A stretch of 64,000 nt of DNA from Tupaia tana (Eukaryota > Chordata > Mammalia > Scandentia > Tupaiidae): NCBI GenBank assembly GCA_026018925.1, contig JAKSZU010000018.1, forward strand, positions 30,194,452 to 30,258,451, written 5' to 3'. Below are positions 12,606-25,231 of this stretch, in pieces (the stretch's first letter is position 1; each line of letters opens with the position of its first letter). The position numbers were made by a program, and so were the translations under genes. A model generated the notes under the pieces. That model had not been told where the DNA came from. It ran no database searches and saw nothing but the letters and a program-made list of their open reading frames with translations.

Positions 12606-14084
12606 AGGCTGATTGCATCACCATGCCCTCACTCTCCATTTTACACTACCGTGCCACGTACAAATGGGGACACTAAAATCCGGCACAGAGGCAGCAGTGG
12701 GAAGAAAACTGAGCTGTTGCTTAGCTCCCTCTCTGACCTCTCTGGGGTCAGTTTCCCATCTGAAAAGTCAGGGGCATCATTGGTCCAACTTGTAAGGCAT
12801 TTCCAGATCCATACTGTGAGCACGCAGTGACAGCATGATCTGCCAGGGGAGGCCAGGGAGAGAGACCTGCCGTGGCACAGGTTCAGACCTCCAACTTGAG
12901 AGCTGTGTGCCTCGGGCAGACTGCTCAACCCTGCTGGAAGATAGCACGATCTTGCTGGTCCCTGCACATTCACTCTCTCACTGGGTCGTGTGAAGTTCAA
13001 GTGATATGAAAAATTAAAAAGGCTTTTGTGTTCAAATATGCTACAGCAGCATCTTATCCCAGAAGGCTTTGTGCAGGAATACATTCACACACACCCTGGG
13101 ACACAATTGCAAGGCTCCACGCTTCTCCCCGGACCCCAACCCAGAGGAAATCTTCCCAGACAGGTCTTTTCCCTGTCCTGAGTTTGTTGAGAAAAGAATT
13201 TCCTCTTGGAGAAAGTTCACATAGACAGAATGATCATGAAGGTCATTGTTTACTAAGGCCTAGCCAGCAACTGGGAGCGTAGCTCAATGAATTCCTCCCC
13301 CACGGATATAATTGTCATTCTATAAATGACAAAATGGGGGCCCAAAGAGGTTGAGCTTCTTGCTCAGGTCACAGAGCCAGTAAGTACTGATGTGGGCTGG
13401 AAGCCAGGACTGCTTGACCAAAATCCATGCACTGGGCCCAGGCTGCCTTCTGAAATCCCTAGTTCCCACAGGGCACTTTCAGACAAGTGTGGTCCTGATG
13501 CCTGGGCCAGGTGACTCACCTTCCTTGATTGAACATCAAATAACATTTCCTCAACAAACAGCCGTGGGACTAACGGTTGGTATTAATTACAAGTCATTGA
13601 GGGCCTCACACCATCCTAACGAACACCGCCACGCCCTTCAAACTGCAGTCTGCCACTAACCCTGCATGGGCAGACGCGAAGCCCTGCACTTCATCTTAAA
13701 TCAGTGGACACATACACTTCATCTTGCCGGGGAAATGCCGGGCAACTCCTCCAGAGCCCTAGTCACTTCGCTAGTTTGAAGTAGCTGAGGGCTGGGATTT
13801 CAGAAAGGAGCAAATTCGGTCTGACCCATGATTCAGAGCCGATCACCACAGGGGCTAGGGGCAGAAATTCCTGTCCGTGCCAGTGGGTAAGCCAAGATGG
13901 ATGAATCTTTGTCCAGGCCAGGGCGGCTCAAAGGTGTGTGAGGCACAGTGTCCAGTCTGCGGCCCACACCCTTGAACAAATGCGGTGCCTGTAATTTTGT
14001 TTCTGTTATATTGCTCTTTGTATGTTTATTGAAATGTTTCCTTGAATCTAAAAGTTAAAAGTGTGTGTGTGTGGGGGGGGGGGG

Positions 14085-14156
14085 GTGGCTGGCCCTACAT
14101 ATAAAATGCCAGATCCCACATCGGATCCCAGCCTGGGACTTAAGAATCACATGTGC

Positions 14157-14194
<38 letters not shown>

Positions 14195-14312
14195 AAATCC
14201 TTGCGGGATGGAGAAATGAAAGGTTTGTGGCCTGAGCACGCCCCACTCAGAGATGTTTTCCATCTCTGGAGAGTGCATACATGTTCTGGCCAAAAACGTC
14301 TTAAAAAAAAGA
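14085..14312 (+). mobile_element. Diverged tRNA SINE with GT microsatellite
   Basis: GGCTGGCCC head region and GGATCCCAGCCTGGGAC. A GT run has grown at 14155-14190 in the usual GTGTGTG position. Confidence 0.6.
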
Positions 14313-14644
14313 CTTTTGTACTTTGTGTTTGTCTGATTTCATTATGTTTATAATTCGGATTATTTTATTTACCAAGGTTTAGGTCTGCAATAGATAGGAA
14401 ATACCTACTGGAAATAGCCTCACCATGGAGTTGGAGAAGCCCCATGTATCAACAGGATTCTAGCAACTGAAGAGTTAGATTTCACTCTCTGCAGTCCCCT
14501 TCAAGCCTAAAGGCTGATGAAAAACTAAAGCTGGGCGGGAAAGTCAAAGGGAAAATGAGGGGTTCAAAGTTTCTGTAACACTTGGCACCACCCCCTCAGC
14601 ACCACCTCCGCCCCAGCCTCTACGACCTGGCGTAATTATCTACC

Positions 14645-14853
14645 ATTTTATTTCTTTTCCACGTGTTCTTGAAGGAGAGAGAGAGAGAGAGAGAAAGCAC
14701 CCTCCCCAATGGCCACGCAGGGCAATTAGGAACTTCCCCCGGCCTGTTTCTCAAGCCACTGAGTCCTGGACTCCAACTGCACCTTTAGCCCTGTAGGAGC
14801 CATCCACACCACCTAACACACCACACATCACCGGCTGGCCCACCGCTCTACCT
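14645..14853 (-). mobile_element. Diverged tRNA SINE
   Basis: GA-rich tail-side block, CAAGCCACTGAGTCCTGGAC, and head GGCTGGCCC at the right. Confidence 0.6.
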
Positions 14854-15031
14854 TTCATAGAAATGAAGCTCAGGGAGGCCTCCCCGCTTGCATAAAGAGT
14901 TTGTTGGGGGCTCACATTTCAGTCCAGGTCTCTGCACTCCCAGTAAAAGCCCCACCCCAGCCCTGGCAGCACCAAGTCCCTTAGATCCAAGGCACGCAAA
15001 GGAAACCAGAACTAGAGTCTAATCAACAACT

Positions 15032-15037
15032 TTTATT
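15032..15037 (-). other. Polyadenylation signal of MT2A-position gene
   Basis: AATAAA on the minus strand, 121 bp past the stop, in the conserved 3' UTR block. Confidence 0.85.
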
Positions 15038-15157
15038 GCATTCACATATTTCGTAGAAAAAGGAATATAACAAACGGGTCAGGGTTGTATAGGAAAAAAA
15101 AAATCCAGACTTGTACACGTGGCTCTATTTACATCTGGGAACAGGGCAGTCCCCATA

Positions 15158-15850
<693 letters not shown>

Positions 15851-15947
15851 GGCGAGTTGAGAAGGTGGCTGGAGTCCGCAGACAGTTGCACGCAGGATTG
15901 AAAGAGCTTCGAGGAGGCGTGGTGGAGCGCTAGCCGGGCCCGCTGCC

Positions 15948-15953
15948 TTTATA
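15948..15953 (-). promoter_or_regulatory. TATA box of MT2A-position gene
   Basis: TATAAA on the minus strand, 98 bp upstream of the ATG. Confidence 0.85.
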
Positions 15954-15971
15954 GCTGGAAAGCGCCGGGGC

Positions 15972-16122
15972 GAGCGCAAAAGCCCCGCCTGCGCGGGAGC
16001 CGCCTGCACACGTCCCGCGCTGAGTCACACACGGGCTCCGTGCGGCGCATCGGGCCGAGCGCACCGGGCTGTGCACACGGGCCGCCGGGCGCCAGTTCCC
16101 AGAAGACGCCCCACGTGCGCCC
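15972..16122 (-). promoter_or_regulatory. MRE array and AP-1/ARE of MT2A-position gene
   Basis: Cores matching TGCRCNC lie at 15972-15978 (minus), 16005-16011 (plus), 16052-16063 (minus, perfect 12-mer TGCGCTCGGCCC), 16072-16078 (plus, TGCACACGGGCC) and 16116-16122 (plus). TGAGTCA at 16021-16027 is a perfect AP-1 site; with its flank (16019-16027) it reads TGACTCAGC on the minus strand. This is the densest MRE array in the window, consistent with a strongly metal-inducible gene. Confidence 0.83.
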
Positions 16123-16426
16123 CGGGGCCGCCTTGGCGCCAAAGGGGCTGGGTGCAGAGAGAGGACACCGCGTCCCGGGGACTGGGGCGGTGCGCGGAGC
16201 TACTGCCTTCTGCCCTCCGCCGTGTGCATAGCTCCGCCTGTCCTGTCCTGAGCGGTGAGAGGGGCGGTGAAGGCGGGTCTAGGGGATCCTGCTCGCACAA
16301 AAAAGCGGCTTTAAGTGAGGAGAGATTACAAAAAACGTAACAAAACTCCCCCAAACAAAAACAAACCTCTTTGTACCAGTTAAGGCTTAATAATTGTATA
16401 ACATCATATTAAATCAAAAGGTGGTT

Positions 16427-16698
16427 ATTTTTTTTTTTTGGAGAGGTTTTTCGTTACAGGGCGCGTGTGCTCGCCAGACAGAGAGAGAGAGAGACATAGA
16501 GACAGAAAGCGAGAAATCACCCCCCCCCCAGGGGGGATGGTCACGCCGCAATCCCCTCTCCTCCATTCTGCTCTCGGGATCTTGGGCACGCACGCGCACG
16601 CGCCTGGTGTGAGTTGTAAGCCACCGGGTCCGAGACGCAAACCGCGGTCGACTACGTGGGAGTCCAGCGACATAGCCATTACGCTAACTGCTGGTTCC
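16427..16698 (-). mobile_element. tRNA SINE, long form
   Basis: Flanked by AAAGGTGGTTATT at both ends (about 16419 and 16700). Near consensus. Confidence 0.88.
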
Positions 16699-16734
16699 CA
16701 AAAGGTGGTTATTGATGACATAGGCATTGTTTAT

Positions 16735-16915
16735 TGAGTACTTTCGTGTGCAGCAGAGGCTGTAAGCGTGCTCTGCAAGTTCTCACTTCATACTGTGACA
16801 CCCGGGAGGTAAGGTTTATCCGTTCTCATTTTGGAGAGGAGCAAATAGACTCAGAAAGGTTAAGTAACTTGCCCAAGGTCACAGAGACCGGGCATAGCAG
16901 AGCCTAGTGATTCAA
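16735..16915 (+). repeat. MIR element
   Basis: TTAAGTAACTTGCCCAAGGT core. Well preserved. Confidence 0.78.
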
Positions 16916-16996
16916 ACAGAGGCTTAGAAAATGCTGAAGGCCAGCTAAGGGTAGTCATCACCAACACGGGAGAACAAGGATCAAGAAACCACAATC

Positions 16997-17208
16997 TGGG
17001 ACCAGGTAGTGGCGCAGTGGCAATGCACCTAAACCCTAATGGGGGGGGGGGGGGGATCCTAGGTTCAAGACCCAAGAGCTCCCTGGGTGAGCGGACAAGT
17101 GCCCACGATCCCCACAACTCAGCGTGAATGGCTGTGTGAAGGCAGTGTTGCAGCTTCCTCCTCTCTCTATTTCTCTCTCTCTCTCTCAATAAATAGGTAG
17201 AACTTCAA
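16997..17208 (+). mobile_element. Variant tRNA SINE
   Basis: Head GGGACCAGGTAGTGGCGCAG, with a poly-G run at 17041-17055 and a CAATAAATAGG tail. Its body differs from the main family. Confidence 0.55.
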
Positions 17209-17779
17209 AAAACAAAATCCCACAAATCTTGTGCTAAGAAGCTCAGTCATGATGGCAGTCCCAGAGATGAGTAGAGGGAGGTGACACAGGGTCCTGGCTA
17301 GGATGGAGGGTGAGCTCAGAGTCAGGGGGAGCAGTGAGGAGGAGACCCAGTCCAGCCTGGAGGAGGTGGACCAAAACCTTGGGCCTGAAAGTGAGGAGGT
17401 GTTTGCCTGGTGGGACTGGGGAGCCTCCATCCTGGGGCTGAAGTACCAGGCTGCAAAGTTGGCACTGACCCCTGGGTATCCTGCAAGGGAAACCCCAAAG
17501 AACGTTCTTCCCCAGGGGATGCTGAGGGGAAGAGCGGAGGTGGTGTCCAAATTCCTCTCCGGGAGGCACGTGTCTGGCCGCTGTGTAACAGTCTTAGGTC
17601 ATCATCTTCGGAAAACCCTAAGTGTGTCATCTGACAGTCAGGAAACAGTTACTGGAAGCTTCCTGGCACGCTTAAGGAATGCTGGCCGCTGCAGCGGAGT
17701 TCAGTGAGGAGGCGTCAAGGGGAGGACAGTCTGTTCTTGCAGCACCTTCTGTAAGCTCCAGTGGTCATGTCTGTCTAGC

Positions 17780-18085
17780 TCAGCTCAAACGTCACTTCCT
17801 CTGGGAAGTCCGCCTGACCCTTTTGCCCGAGGATAACCAGGGAGTGTGCTGGTAAACATCCTGCTCTTTTCCTTCCAAGCACTTTCCGTGCCTGTACTAC
17901 AGATGAACTTCTGTGATTCTTGAATTGATGTCTGTGTCCCTCCCTACCCTTGCCCAACACTGAAAACTCCAAGTAGTCTTTGTGTCCCCTCACCCCTGCA
18001 AACTGTGTCTCCAGCCCTGTCGCAGGGCCAGGTTCAGGGGGGCACTTAATAAATATTTGTTAAGTGAATGAATGGGGGAATCTAC
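17780..18085 (+). repeat. L2 3' end
   Basis: AGCTCAAACGTCACTTCCTC and the TTAATAAATATTTGTTAAGT terminus. Confidence 0.65.
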
Positions 18086-18133
18086 TGAACTGTTCTCCCC
18101 TGACAACCCCCACTTTGCATCAGGACTGAATAC

Positions 18134-18136
18134 AAA

Positions 18137-18195
<59 letters not shown>

Positions 18196-18232
18196 GGAGG
18201 AAGGAAGGAAGGAAGAAAGAAAGAAAATGATC
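18134..18232 (+). repeat. AAAG/AAGG microsatellite
   Basis: About 100 bp of near-perfect AAAG units passing into AAGG units. Confidence 0.95.
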
Positions 18233-18424
18233 ATTTGTGAATCTATGTGTCCATTCAAGTAAAAACTCCAAGTAGAGTGGAAGTGTCTAGTTGTCAGGAC
18301 TAAATTCTGATTGTCACTCTGCCACTCACTTGTTGAATGACCTTAGGGGGGATTATGTCCAGGCTCCCCCTGAGTCTCAGTTTACTCATCTGTTAAGTGG
18401 TCAGATTGTACTAGAATTGAACAA

Positions 18425-18650
18425 AAAAAATAGGGTGCATGTACTCCCTGGAGAGAGACAGAGAGAGGGAGAGAGAGAGAAGGCTCCCCTCCCCTCCAGG
18501 AGGAATGGCCACATCTCCTGTCCTCCGTTCTCCTCTAGGGATTCTGGGCAGGCACGTACACACACCAGGCATGTTTCTTAAGCTATGGATCCCAATCTTG
18601 AACTGTGCAGTAGGCCACGTGGGATCCAGCCTCCTCCACCATCACCCTTC
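18425..18650 (-). mobile_element. tRNA SINE, older long form
   Basis: AGGGTGCATGTACTC at the tail side and CACGTGGGATCCAGCC near the head. Confidence 0.68.
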
Positions 18651-19312
18651 TGGCTCAGGTTGTACTAGGATTTAAGGGTCATTTTCAAACAATTTTAGAG
18701 CCAAGATCTCAGAAATCTGTCCGGCTGCTGTGTGGGCAGTAGGCAGATTTCGTTGTTGTCATTTACATATGTACACACGCTCTATACAGAGTCCCTGGTC
18801 TCTAATAAATCAGGTGCTCGCCTATCCACTGGATGGAAATGGTCAACTCTGTGAAGAGAAAATAGGGTTTGTCATGCCCTATCAGGTCTATCCCTGAGTG
18901 GGTGCCATCCAAGTTGGTGGAAAATTTGTTTTTGGGTCTAAGCTGTCTCCCCTGAATCACTGTTACAGTGAGAGGAGGGAGGGATGAGGAATCAGGGAAG
19001 GTGGAAGGGGGCACAGGCCTAGGCTTGATCCTTTCCACCACCACCACCACCCCCCAACCCCGACAAGCCTGACATGCTTGAACAGAGGTGGGGAGGGAGA
19101 ACTTTCAAATATTTGCATACCTGATATGGCTGTGTGTGAGGGAGGTCGGCCAAGCGCATTGGATAAGGAAAGATATCTCCTGATTACACGGTGTGAGACA
19201 GTGTGAAGCCATGAGGCGGCCCTGTCCTGGTTAATAGAAGAAGCCATCCAGAGTGAAGAGGGGACTTTTCACTGTCCTTTTAACTGCAGAGGTAGATACA
19301 TAGGAGGGGGTC

Positions 19313-19586
19313 TTTTTAAAATTTTTTTGGAGAGATTTTCACTATAGGGCCTGTGCGCTCGCCAGACAGACAGACAGAGAGAGACATAGAGACAGAAAGC
19401 GAGAAATCACCCCTCAGGAGGGGATGGTCACGCTGCAATCCCTTCTCCTCCATTCTCCTCTCGGGATCTTGGGCACGCACGCACACGTGCCCGGCGTGAG
19501 TTTTAAGCCACCGGGTCCGGGACGCGAACCGCGGTCGACTACGTGGGAGTCCAGCGACATAGCCACTACGCTAACTGCTGGTTCCC
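19313..19586 (-). mobile_element. tRNA SINE, long form
   Basis: Flanked by AGGAGGGGGTCTT at 19302-19314 and 19588-19600. Near consensus. Confidence 0.88.
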
Positions 19587-19635
19587 AAGGAGGGGGTCTT
19601 CAAAAGCCCATGGAAAATATGTATCATAAAACCAT

Positions 19636-19894
19636 GGGGAGCCAGCAGGTGGTGTAGTGGTTAAGGCCCTGGGCTCCCACATGGTCGATCACGATTTGAG
19701 TCCTGGACCTGGCGGCTTGAAACTCATGCTGGGTACCTGTGTGAGCATGCCCCAAATCCTGGGAGGAGAATGGAGGAGAAGAGTGTGGTGTGGCCATTTC
19801 CCCTAGAGGTTGATTTCTCACTTTCTCTCTCTCTCTCTCTCTGGTAAGCACATGCACCCTATAGCAAAAATCTCTCTCTCAAAAAAAAAAAAGA
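19636..19894 (+). mobile_element. tRNA SINE, older long form
   Basis: Head GGGGAGCCAGCAGGTGGTG, poly-A at 19881-19893. Confidence 0.8.
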
Positions 19895-20420
19895 AAGGGC
19901 TTTTTTGCCTTTCTGTCTGCTTGGGCTCATCCTACCTCTCGGGAGTGTATTACACTCTTAATTAATAAACTATTTTTTCATTTCACTAGTGGCCTGTTTC
20001 GTTTAATTCTTTGTCCCAAACACCAAGAACCTGGATGTCACTGCAGAAGTCATCTCACAGCATGTTATGGTGAGCCAAGCCAGAAGGCCCCAGCACAGTC
20101 CAGGAAGAAGATAAGATGATGGTTTCATGGCTCAAAGCTTCTAGACAAAGAATCTCCTGACCTTGGTACCCACTCCAAAATTAGGAGAATAACTGGACCC
20201 ATTCTGCACATGCCCCACCCCCAAAGGAAAACACACGCACAAGCGCCACCTGGAATAAGTCTGAGCAAAGCCCTTCCTGACCAAACTAAAACCCCTCGCC
20301 TTAGTTCTTCCTCAGCAACCCATTTTCCGGGACCCCTCCCTTCTTGGGAGTCCTGTTTTTCCTTTCTTCTTCTTCAATAAACTCTCTGCTTTGCTAGATC
20401 CAAACAAACCAGCAAACGAC
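19895..20420 (+). mobile_element. Endogenous retrovirus LTR fragments (class I-like)
   Basis: Two LTR-like 3' parts adjoin: 19895-20035 ends with ACACCAAGAACCTGG, a typical U5 motif, and 20040-20420 contains CTTCAATAAACTCTCTGC, a typical polyadenylation region. No coding sequence is present. Confidence 0.45.
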
Positions 20421-20831
20421 ATGTATTTCCTTTTTTTTTTTTGGCACCAAAATAAACTCAGACTTCAACTCCTCCTTCCGTAAACTCTGTAAAGTTCTCT
20501 CGTAAACAGTAGTTCTACTGTCCAGCCATCCATTCGTTCTTTCTCTGTGATGGTATCTTTGGTTTTCTTTGGAGAATCAGCTCATCCCACTCGCAGTCCA
20601 TAGGGCTTTGATGGAGTAGGCCTCATCCGTGGGTCCCCAGGCCATTTCAACTCTCTGGCCACAGCAGTTGGCTCTGATGGAACCATACAATCTTGAACCA
20701 AAGAAAATCAATGGAACTGGCTGGGAGGGCTGGGAGAGTGGCAGATACTCTTTCTGGACTTGAACCTAGAAGGATGCGAATTTGAGTTCCTAAAGCAATT
20801 TATCTCCATGAGAAGACCCTGAAAATACTGG

Positions 20832-21067
20832 GACCTGCAGATGGTTTAACTATTATGTCGCTGGACTCCCACATAGAGACAGAGGCTCAAGTCCCGGACC
20901 TGGTGGTAAACTCACACCGGGCATGTGCATGCGTGCCCGAGATTCCAAGAGGAGAATGGAGGAAAAGGGATTGCGGTGTGGCCATCCCCCCAGGGGATGG
21001 TTTCTCGCTTTCTGTGTGTCTGTCTCTCCAGCGAGCACATATGCTCTATAGCAAAAGTCTCTCTAAA
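20832..21067 (+). mobile_element. tRNA SINE, long form, slightly shortened
   Basis: Flanked by AAGACCCTGAAAATA repeats (about 20813 and 21072). Confidence 0.8.
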
Positions 21068-21311
21068 ATGAAAAGACCCTGAAAATAAAGTCATCACAAA
21101 GAAAATGGAGCCTGACATCTTGGGAGCACCTGGACTCATCCATGCTAGAAGCAACTGTGAGCCCCAAATTTCGTTTTTTGCTTACTTTGTTCTGGATAGA
21201 GTCTTAATGGGCTCAGTCTGGCAGACCCCCATGAGGCTCATGTTCATTGCTGGCTTTAACCATCCAATGGCAGTTATCACCGTGATCCTAAGACTCCAAA
21301 CACTGTCATGT

Positions 21312-21465
21312 GGTGGTTAAGGCGCTAGACCTAACTCCCACACGGTCGACCATGGTTCAAGTCCCGGACATGGTGGCTTGCTTTCTCACTTTCCTCTCTC
21401 TATGTCTCTCTGGTCAAATTAAAATAAACGAATGAATAAATGAAATTGAATAAAATAATTAAAAA
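21312..21465 (+). mobile_element. tRNA SINE, short form, 5'-truncated
   Basis: GTGGTGGTTAAGGCGC followed by the short-form tail GGTCAAATTAAAATAAA. Confidence 0.7.
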
Positions 21466-21469
21466 ACTG

Positions 21470-21734
21470 GGAACCAGCAGTTAGCGTAATGGCTATGTTG
21501 CTGGACTCCCACGTAGTCGACCACGGTTCGCGTCCCGGACCCGGTGGCTTAAAACTCATGCCGGGCACGTGTGCGTGCGTGCCCAAGATCCCGAGAGGAG
21601 AATGGAGGAGAAGGGATTGTGGCGTGACCATACCCCCTGGAGGCTGATTTCTCGCTTTCTGTCTCTATGTCTCTCTCTGTCTGTCTGGTGAGCGCACGTG
21701 CCCCATAGCGAAAACCTCTCCAAAAAAAAAAAAA
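21470..21734 (+). mobile_element. tRNA SINE, long form
   Basis: Near consensus. The flank AACACTGTCATGTG occurs before the preceding short SINE (near 21300) and after this one (near 21745), so the two share one outer duplication. Confidence 0.85.
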
Positions 21735-21799
21735 GACTCCGAACACTGTCATGTGAGAAACAGCTGAGGGGGTGGGCAGGCTCAATCTGGAAGGGATTT

Positions 21800-22340
21800 G
21801 ACAGTGTTTGCTTTAATTATCTCCAGCTATGCAACATGTCACCCAAAACTTAATGGCTTTAAACAACCACCATTTTATTGTATCTCCTGGTTTTGTGGAT
21901 CAGAAATTTGAGCAGGGTTCATTTGGGCAATTCTTTTGTTTCGTGCATCCTTGACTGAGGTCACTGAGTGTTCAGCTGGTGGGCGGGCTGGTCTGGAGGA
22001 TCTAAGATGGCTCAGTCATATGCCTGGCGTCCTTTATCAAGGATGTCTGGAAAGCTGTAGCTAGCCAGAACTGTTGATCAGAGTGGACTCTTCAGCATGG
22101 TGGCCTCAGGGCAATTATGCTCCTTATGACAGCCCAGGGCGCCAATGACAAGAGTCCCAAGAGATAAGAGTAGTAGGCAGGTGCAAGTGTCTTCAGCCCT
22201 AGGCCCTGACACTAACACAGGTCGCTTTCATCACATTCTATCAGTCAAGCAGTCATAGCCTGCCCAGATTTCAGGCAAGAGGACTAAAAATCCTCCCATG
22301 TCTTGCTGGGAGGGGTCAACAAATTTGTGGCCATCTCTAA
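21800..22340 (+). mobile_element. Ancient interspersed repeat, family not named
   Basis: Begins with ACCCAAAACTTAATGGCTTT and a lysine-rich AAACAAC stretch typical of an old, widespread mammalian repeat. A short piece of the same kind lies at 23130-23180 and a possible middle portion at 24240-24500. Confidence 0.4.
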
Positions 22341-22349
22341 TCTGCCACA

Positions 22350-22545
22350 GTAGTTGTGGGGAATCATTTGCCATGCACCAAGGCGTATGCTAAGGACATT
22401 ATGTGTTTGTCTGGCTCAAACCTCAGCACAGCCCTACAAGGCAGACGCTGCTGTCATCTCCGTCACAGATAAGACACTGAAGAGTTGTGATCTGTTCAAG
22501 GCCATACCACTTGTAAATGGCAGATTTGGGATTTGAACCCATGCC
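22350..22545 (+). repeat. MIR element
   Basis: GACACTGAAGAGTTGTGATC core, then GGGATTTGAACCCATGCCT. Confidence 0.7.
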
Positions 22546-22654
22546 TACATATGTATGCCACACCAAAGAGAGGAAATTAACCTTGCTTTCTGTGGTTCTA
22601 AGGGCAGAACCAAGACAGCAGGTGGGAATTACAAGGATCAAGGTTCTGCTCTAT

Positions 22655-22890
22655 GGGGCCAGCAGGTGATTAAGGCGCTGGACTCCCATGTGAGTGATTG
22701 TGGTTCGAGTCCCAGACCTTGTGACTTGAAACATGCCAGGTATGTGTGCGTGTATGCCTAAAATCCTGAGAGGAGAATGGAGGAGAAAGGATTGCAGTGT
22801 GGCCATCCCCCTGGGAAGGGTGTGATTTCTTGCTTTCTGTCTTTCTCCAGTGAGCACACATACCCTATAGCAAAAATCTCTAAAAAAATT
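22655..22890 (+). mobile_element. tRNA SINE, older long form
   Basis: Flanked by TTCTGCTCTA on both sides (about 22644 and 22888). Confidence 0.8.
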
Positions 22891-23254
22891 CTGCTCTAGG
22901 TAAGAAGGACATTTCTTGAGCTTAGAGCTGGTCACGTGGGAGGGACCACCTTGGGAAATAGTTCTCTGTCACTACAGCTGCAGAAACAAAAGCTGGCAGA
23001 CGCCAGCATTAGCTAGGGGGTCAGGAAGGGAATCTGCTCTCGTCCTGGAGATTCTGGGGTTCTCATTACAGGGACTCTCTATCCAGTCTTAGTTCTCTTC
23101 TTTCTATTGACCCTGCCTTCCTTTTGGAAATGTGTTAGTTATCTACTGCTAGTATAAAAATATTACCCGAAAACTTAGCAGCTTACCATACGTAAGGCCT
23201 TCAAAGGTTAGTGGGAAAATGGGATTAAAGTATGAATTTATTTTGGTGCACATT

Positions 23255-23452
23255 TTTTTTTTAATTTTTAAAATTTTATTTCAATTATTACTGTTAATAT
23301 TTTTAGAGTCTGCTATAGATCATGCGTGCTCACCAGAGAGAGGACGAGACTGCAGAAGTGAGAAAGCAAGCCATCAGGTCTGGGACTAGAACTGCGATCA
23401 ACCACGTGGGAGTCCAGCGCTTTTACCAGCACATCAACTGCTGGACACAGAT
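23255..23452 (-). mobile_element. tRNA SINE, short form, diverged
   Basis: AT-rich tail and CACATCAACTGCTGGAC at the head. Confidence 0.65.
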
Positions 23453-23489
23453 GCAAAAATTGTTTAAATTCATGGATAGTTTTTTTTAA

Positions 23490-23662
23490 AGAATTATTTA
23501 ATTTTATTTATTTATTTGTTGTTATTATTTTAATTTGACTAGGGAAAGACATACTCGCACAGAGAGGGAAAGTGAGAAAGCAAGCCTCCAGGTTAAGGAC
23601 TCAAACCATGGTTGTCCATGTGGGAGTCCAGCGCCTTAACCACCATACCATGCCAGCCCATG
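23490..23662 (-). mobile_element. tRNA SINE, short form
   Basis: TTTAATTTGACTAGGGA at the tail side and CACCATACCATGCCAGCCC at the head. Confidence 0.75.
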
Positions 23663-23716
23663 CATAGTTTTTTCATAATACACATTTTTCATTACCCTTT
23701 TAAAGACCCCTCATGT

Positions 23717-24005
23717 TTTTTTTTCTTTTTTTTTCTTTTTTTTTTTTTTTTGGAGAGGTTTTTCGCTATAGGGCGTGTGCGCTCGCCAGACAGACAGAGA
23801 GAGACATAGAGACAGAAAGCGAGAAATCACCCCCCAGGGGGGATGGTCACGCCGCAATCCCTTCTCCTCCATTCTCCTCTCGGGATCCTGGGCACGTACG
23901 CACACGCGCCCGGCGTGAGTTGTAAGCCACCGGGTCCGAGACGCGAACCGCGGTCGACTACGTGGGAGTCCAGCGACATAGCCATTACACTAACTGCTGG
24001 TTCCC
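23717..24005 (-). mobile_element. tRNA SINE, long form
   Basis: Long T tail, GCTATAGGGCGTG, and head AACTGCTGGTTCCC. Near consensus. Confidence 0.87.
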
Positions 24006-24019
24006 TTTCTTTTTTGTTT

Positions 24020-24235
24020 TTAATTTACCTCCCCCCCCCCACCCCCGGGGTTGGGCGAAGATGGTCACACTGTAATCTCCTCTCTTCCACTCTCCTCTTT
24101 GATTTTAGGCATGTGTGCACATGTGCCCGGCATGATTTTCAGGTCACCATGCCAGCTTTGGAACTTGAAATGCAGAGTCAGCCATGTAGTATCCAGCCCC
24201 TTAAGCATCTTGTCACCTGCTGGCCCACCCCTCGA
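24020..24235 (-). mobile_element. Old tRNA SINE fragment
   Basis: The C-rich stretch at 24031-24045 replaces the usual CCCCCAGGGG block. Head GTCACCTGCTGGCCCACC. Confidence 0.6.
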
Positions 24236-24754
24236 ATGCATTGTCTCATCATTTCTGTGGTCAGGAATCAGACCAGATTCAGCTGGGCTCTCTGGCTCAG
24301 TGTCACTGACAGCATTCCAAGTATCAGCCAGGGCTGCAGTAATCTCAGTCAGCGGGGACAGACGTGGCTCCCATGCTCCCTCGTGTGGTTGTTGGAGGGA
24401 TCTGCTTCCTTGTGGGCTTGTACTGAGGTCTTCCTGGCTCCGGATCATGTGGGTCTCCACGGAGCATCTCCCAACGTGATGGTGAGCAGGTGAGAAGACC
24501 AGAGAACATGCTGACAAAAGAGAGTGTGAGCAAAACAGAAGGGACAGCCCTTACCCATTCCTTCTTAGTGAAAGGAAATGATACTGTATTTATTCAAGAG
24601 GTGTCCAAGGTCTGGGATCTCAATTGCATGGCCCCCAAATGGTAATATGGTAGCAACCCAGGACAGGAGACATCTCCTTCCTCCTCTCTCCTGCCATATG
24701 GGGACTAGAAATGAAAGAAGCTTCTCTCTCATCCGTTCTCTCTCTGTTTTTTAT

Positions 24755-25212
24755 ATAGAGAGATTTTTGCTATAGGGTGTGAAAAAAAAAATCTGCTCTA
24801 GGTAAGAAGGACCTTTCTTGAGATTAGAGCTGGTCACGAGTAGGAGGGACCACCTTGGGAAATAGTTCTCTGTCACACAGCTGCAGAAACAAAGGCTGGC
24901 AGACGCCAGCATTAGCTCGGGGACCAGGAAGAGAATCTGCTCTTGTCCTGGAGATTCTGGGGTTCTCATCACAGGGATCCTGAATGAGAGCACTCGCTGG
25001 AGAGACAGAGACAGAGAGACAGAAAGCAAGAAATTACCCTCCAGGGGGTAGGGCCACACAGCAACCCCTTCTCCTCTATTCTCCTCTTGGAATTCTGGGC
25101 ACGCTCACACACACGCCTGGCATGAGTTTCAAGCTGCAAGGTTTGGGACTCGTACTGTGGTTGACCATGTGAGAGTCCAGCAGCTTAACCACTATGCCAC
25201 CTGATGGTCCCC
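24755..25212 (-). mobile_element. tRNA SINE split by a 190-bp duplicated segment
   Basis: The tail-side piece 24755-24783 (TTTTTGCTATAGGGTGTG) is separated from the body 24985-25212 by a copy of 22884-23074. Confidence 0.7.
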
Positions 25213-25231
25213 TCATTTTAAAATATTAGCT

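Larger units (their letters stand above)
6730..13300. other. Repeat-filled gap between array units B and C
   Basis: No gene recognised. It holds several tRNA SINEs, one 7SL-related element, a solo LTR, an ERVL-type remnant and a MIR. No broken MT exon was seen. Confidence 0.6.
13300..15020. other. 3' flank of MT2A-position gene (array unit C)
   Basis: Non-coding. It is collinear with 2930-4850 and in part with 60-870, including a MIR-like start near 13320-13400. Old SINEs lie at 14085-14312 and 14645-14853. Confidence 0.65.

Noticed and set aside
13300..14900. A decayed extra MT gene between units B and C
   Set aside because: The homology to other units covers only the 3' flank; no cysteine-rich exon remnant could be found.
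17303..17707. 134-codon open frame on the plus strand
   Set aside because: No recognisable domain, no promoter or splice context, and overlapping frames of similar length on the other strand; likely chance in GC-rich DNA.
23843..24493. 216-codon plus-strand frame
   Set aside because: It begins inside a SINE and runs through an old SINE and repeat; similar SINE-derived frames occur at every copy of the family.
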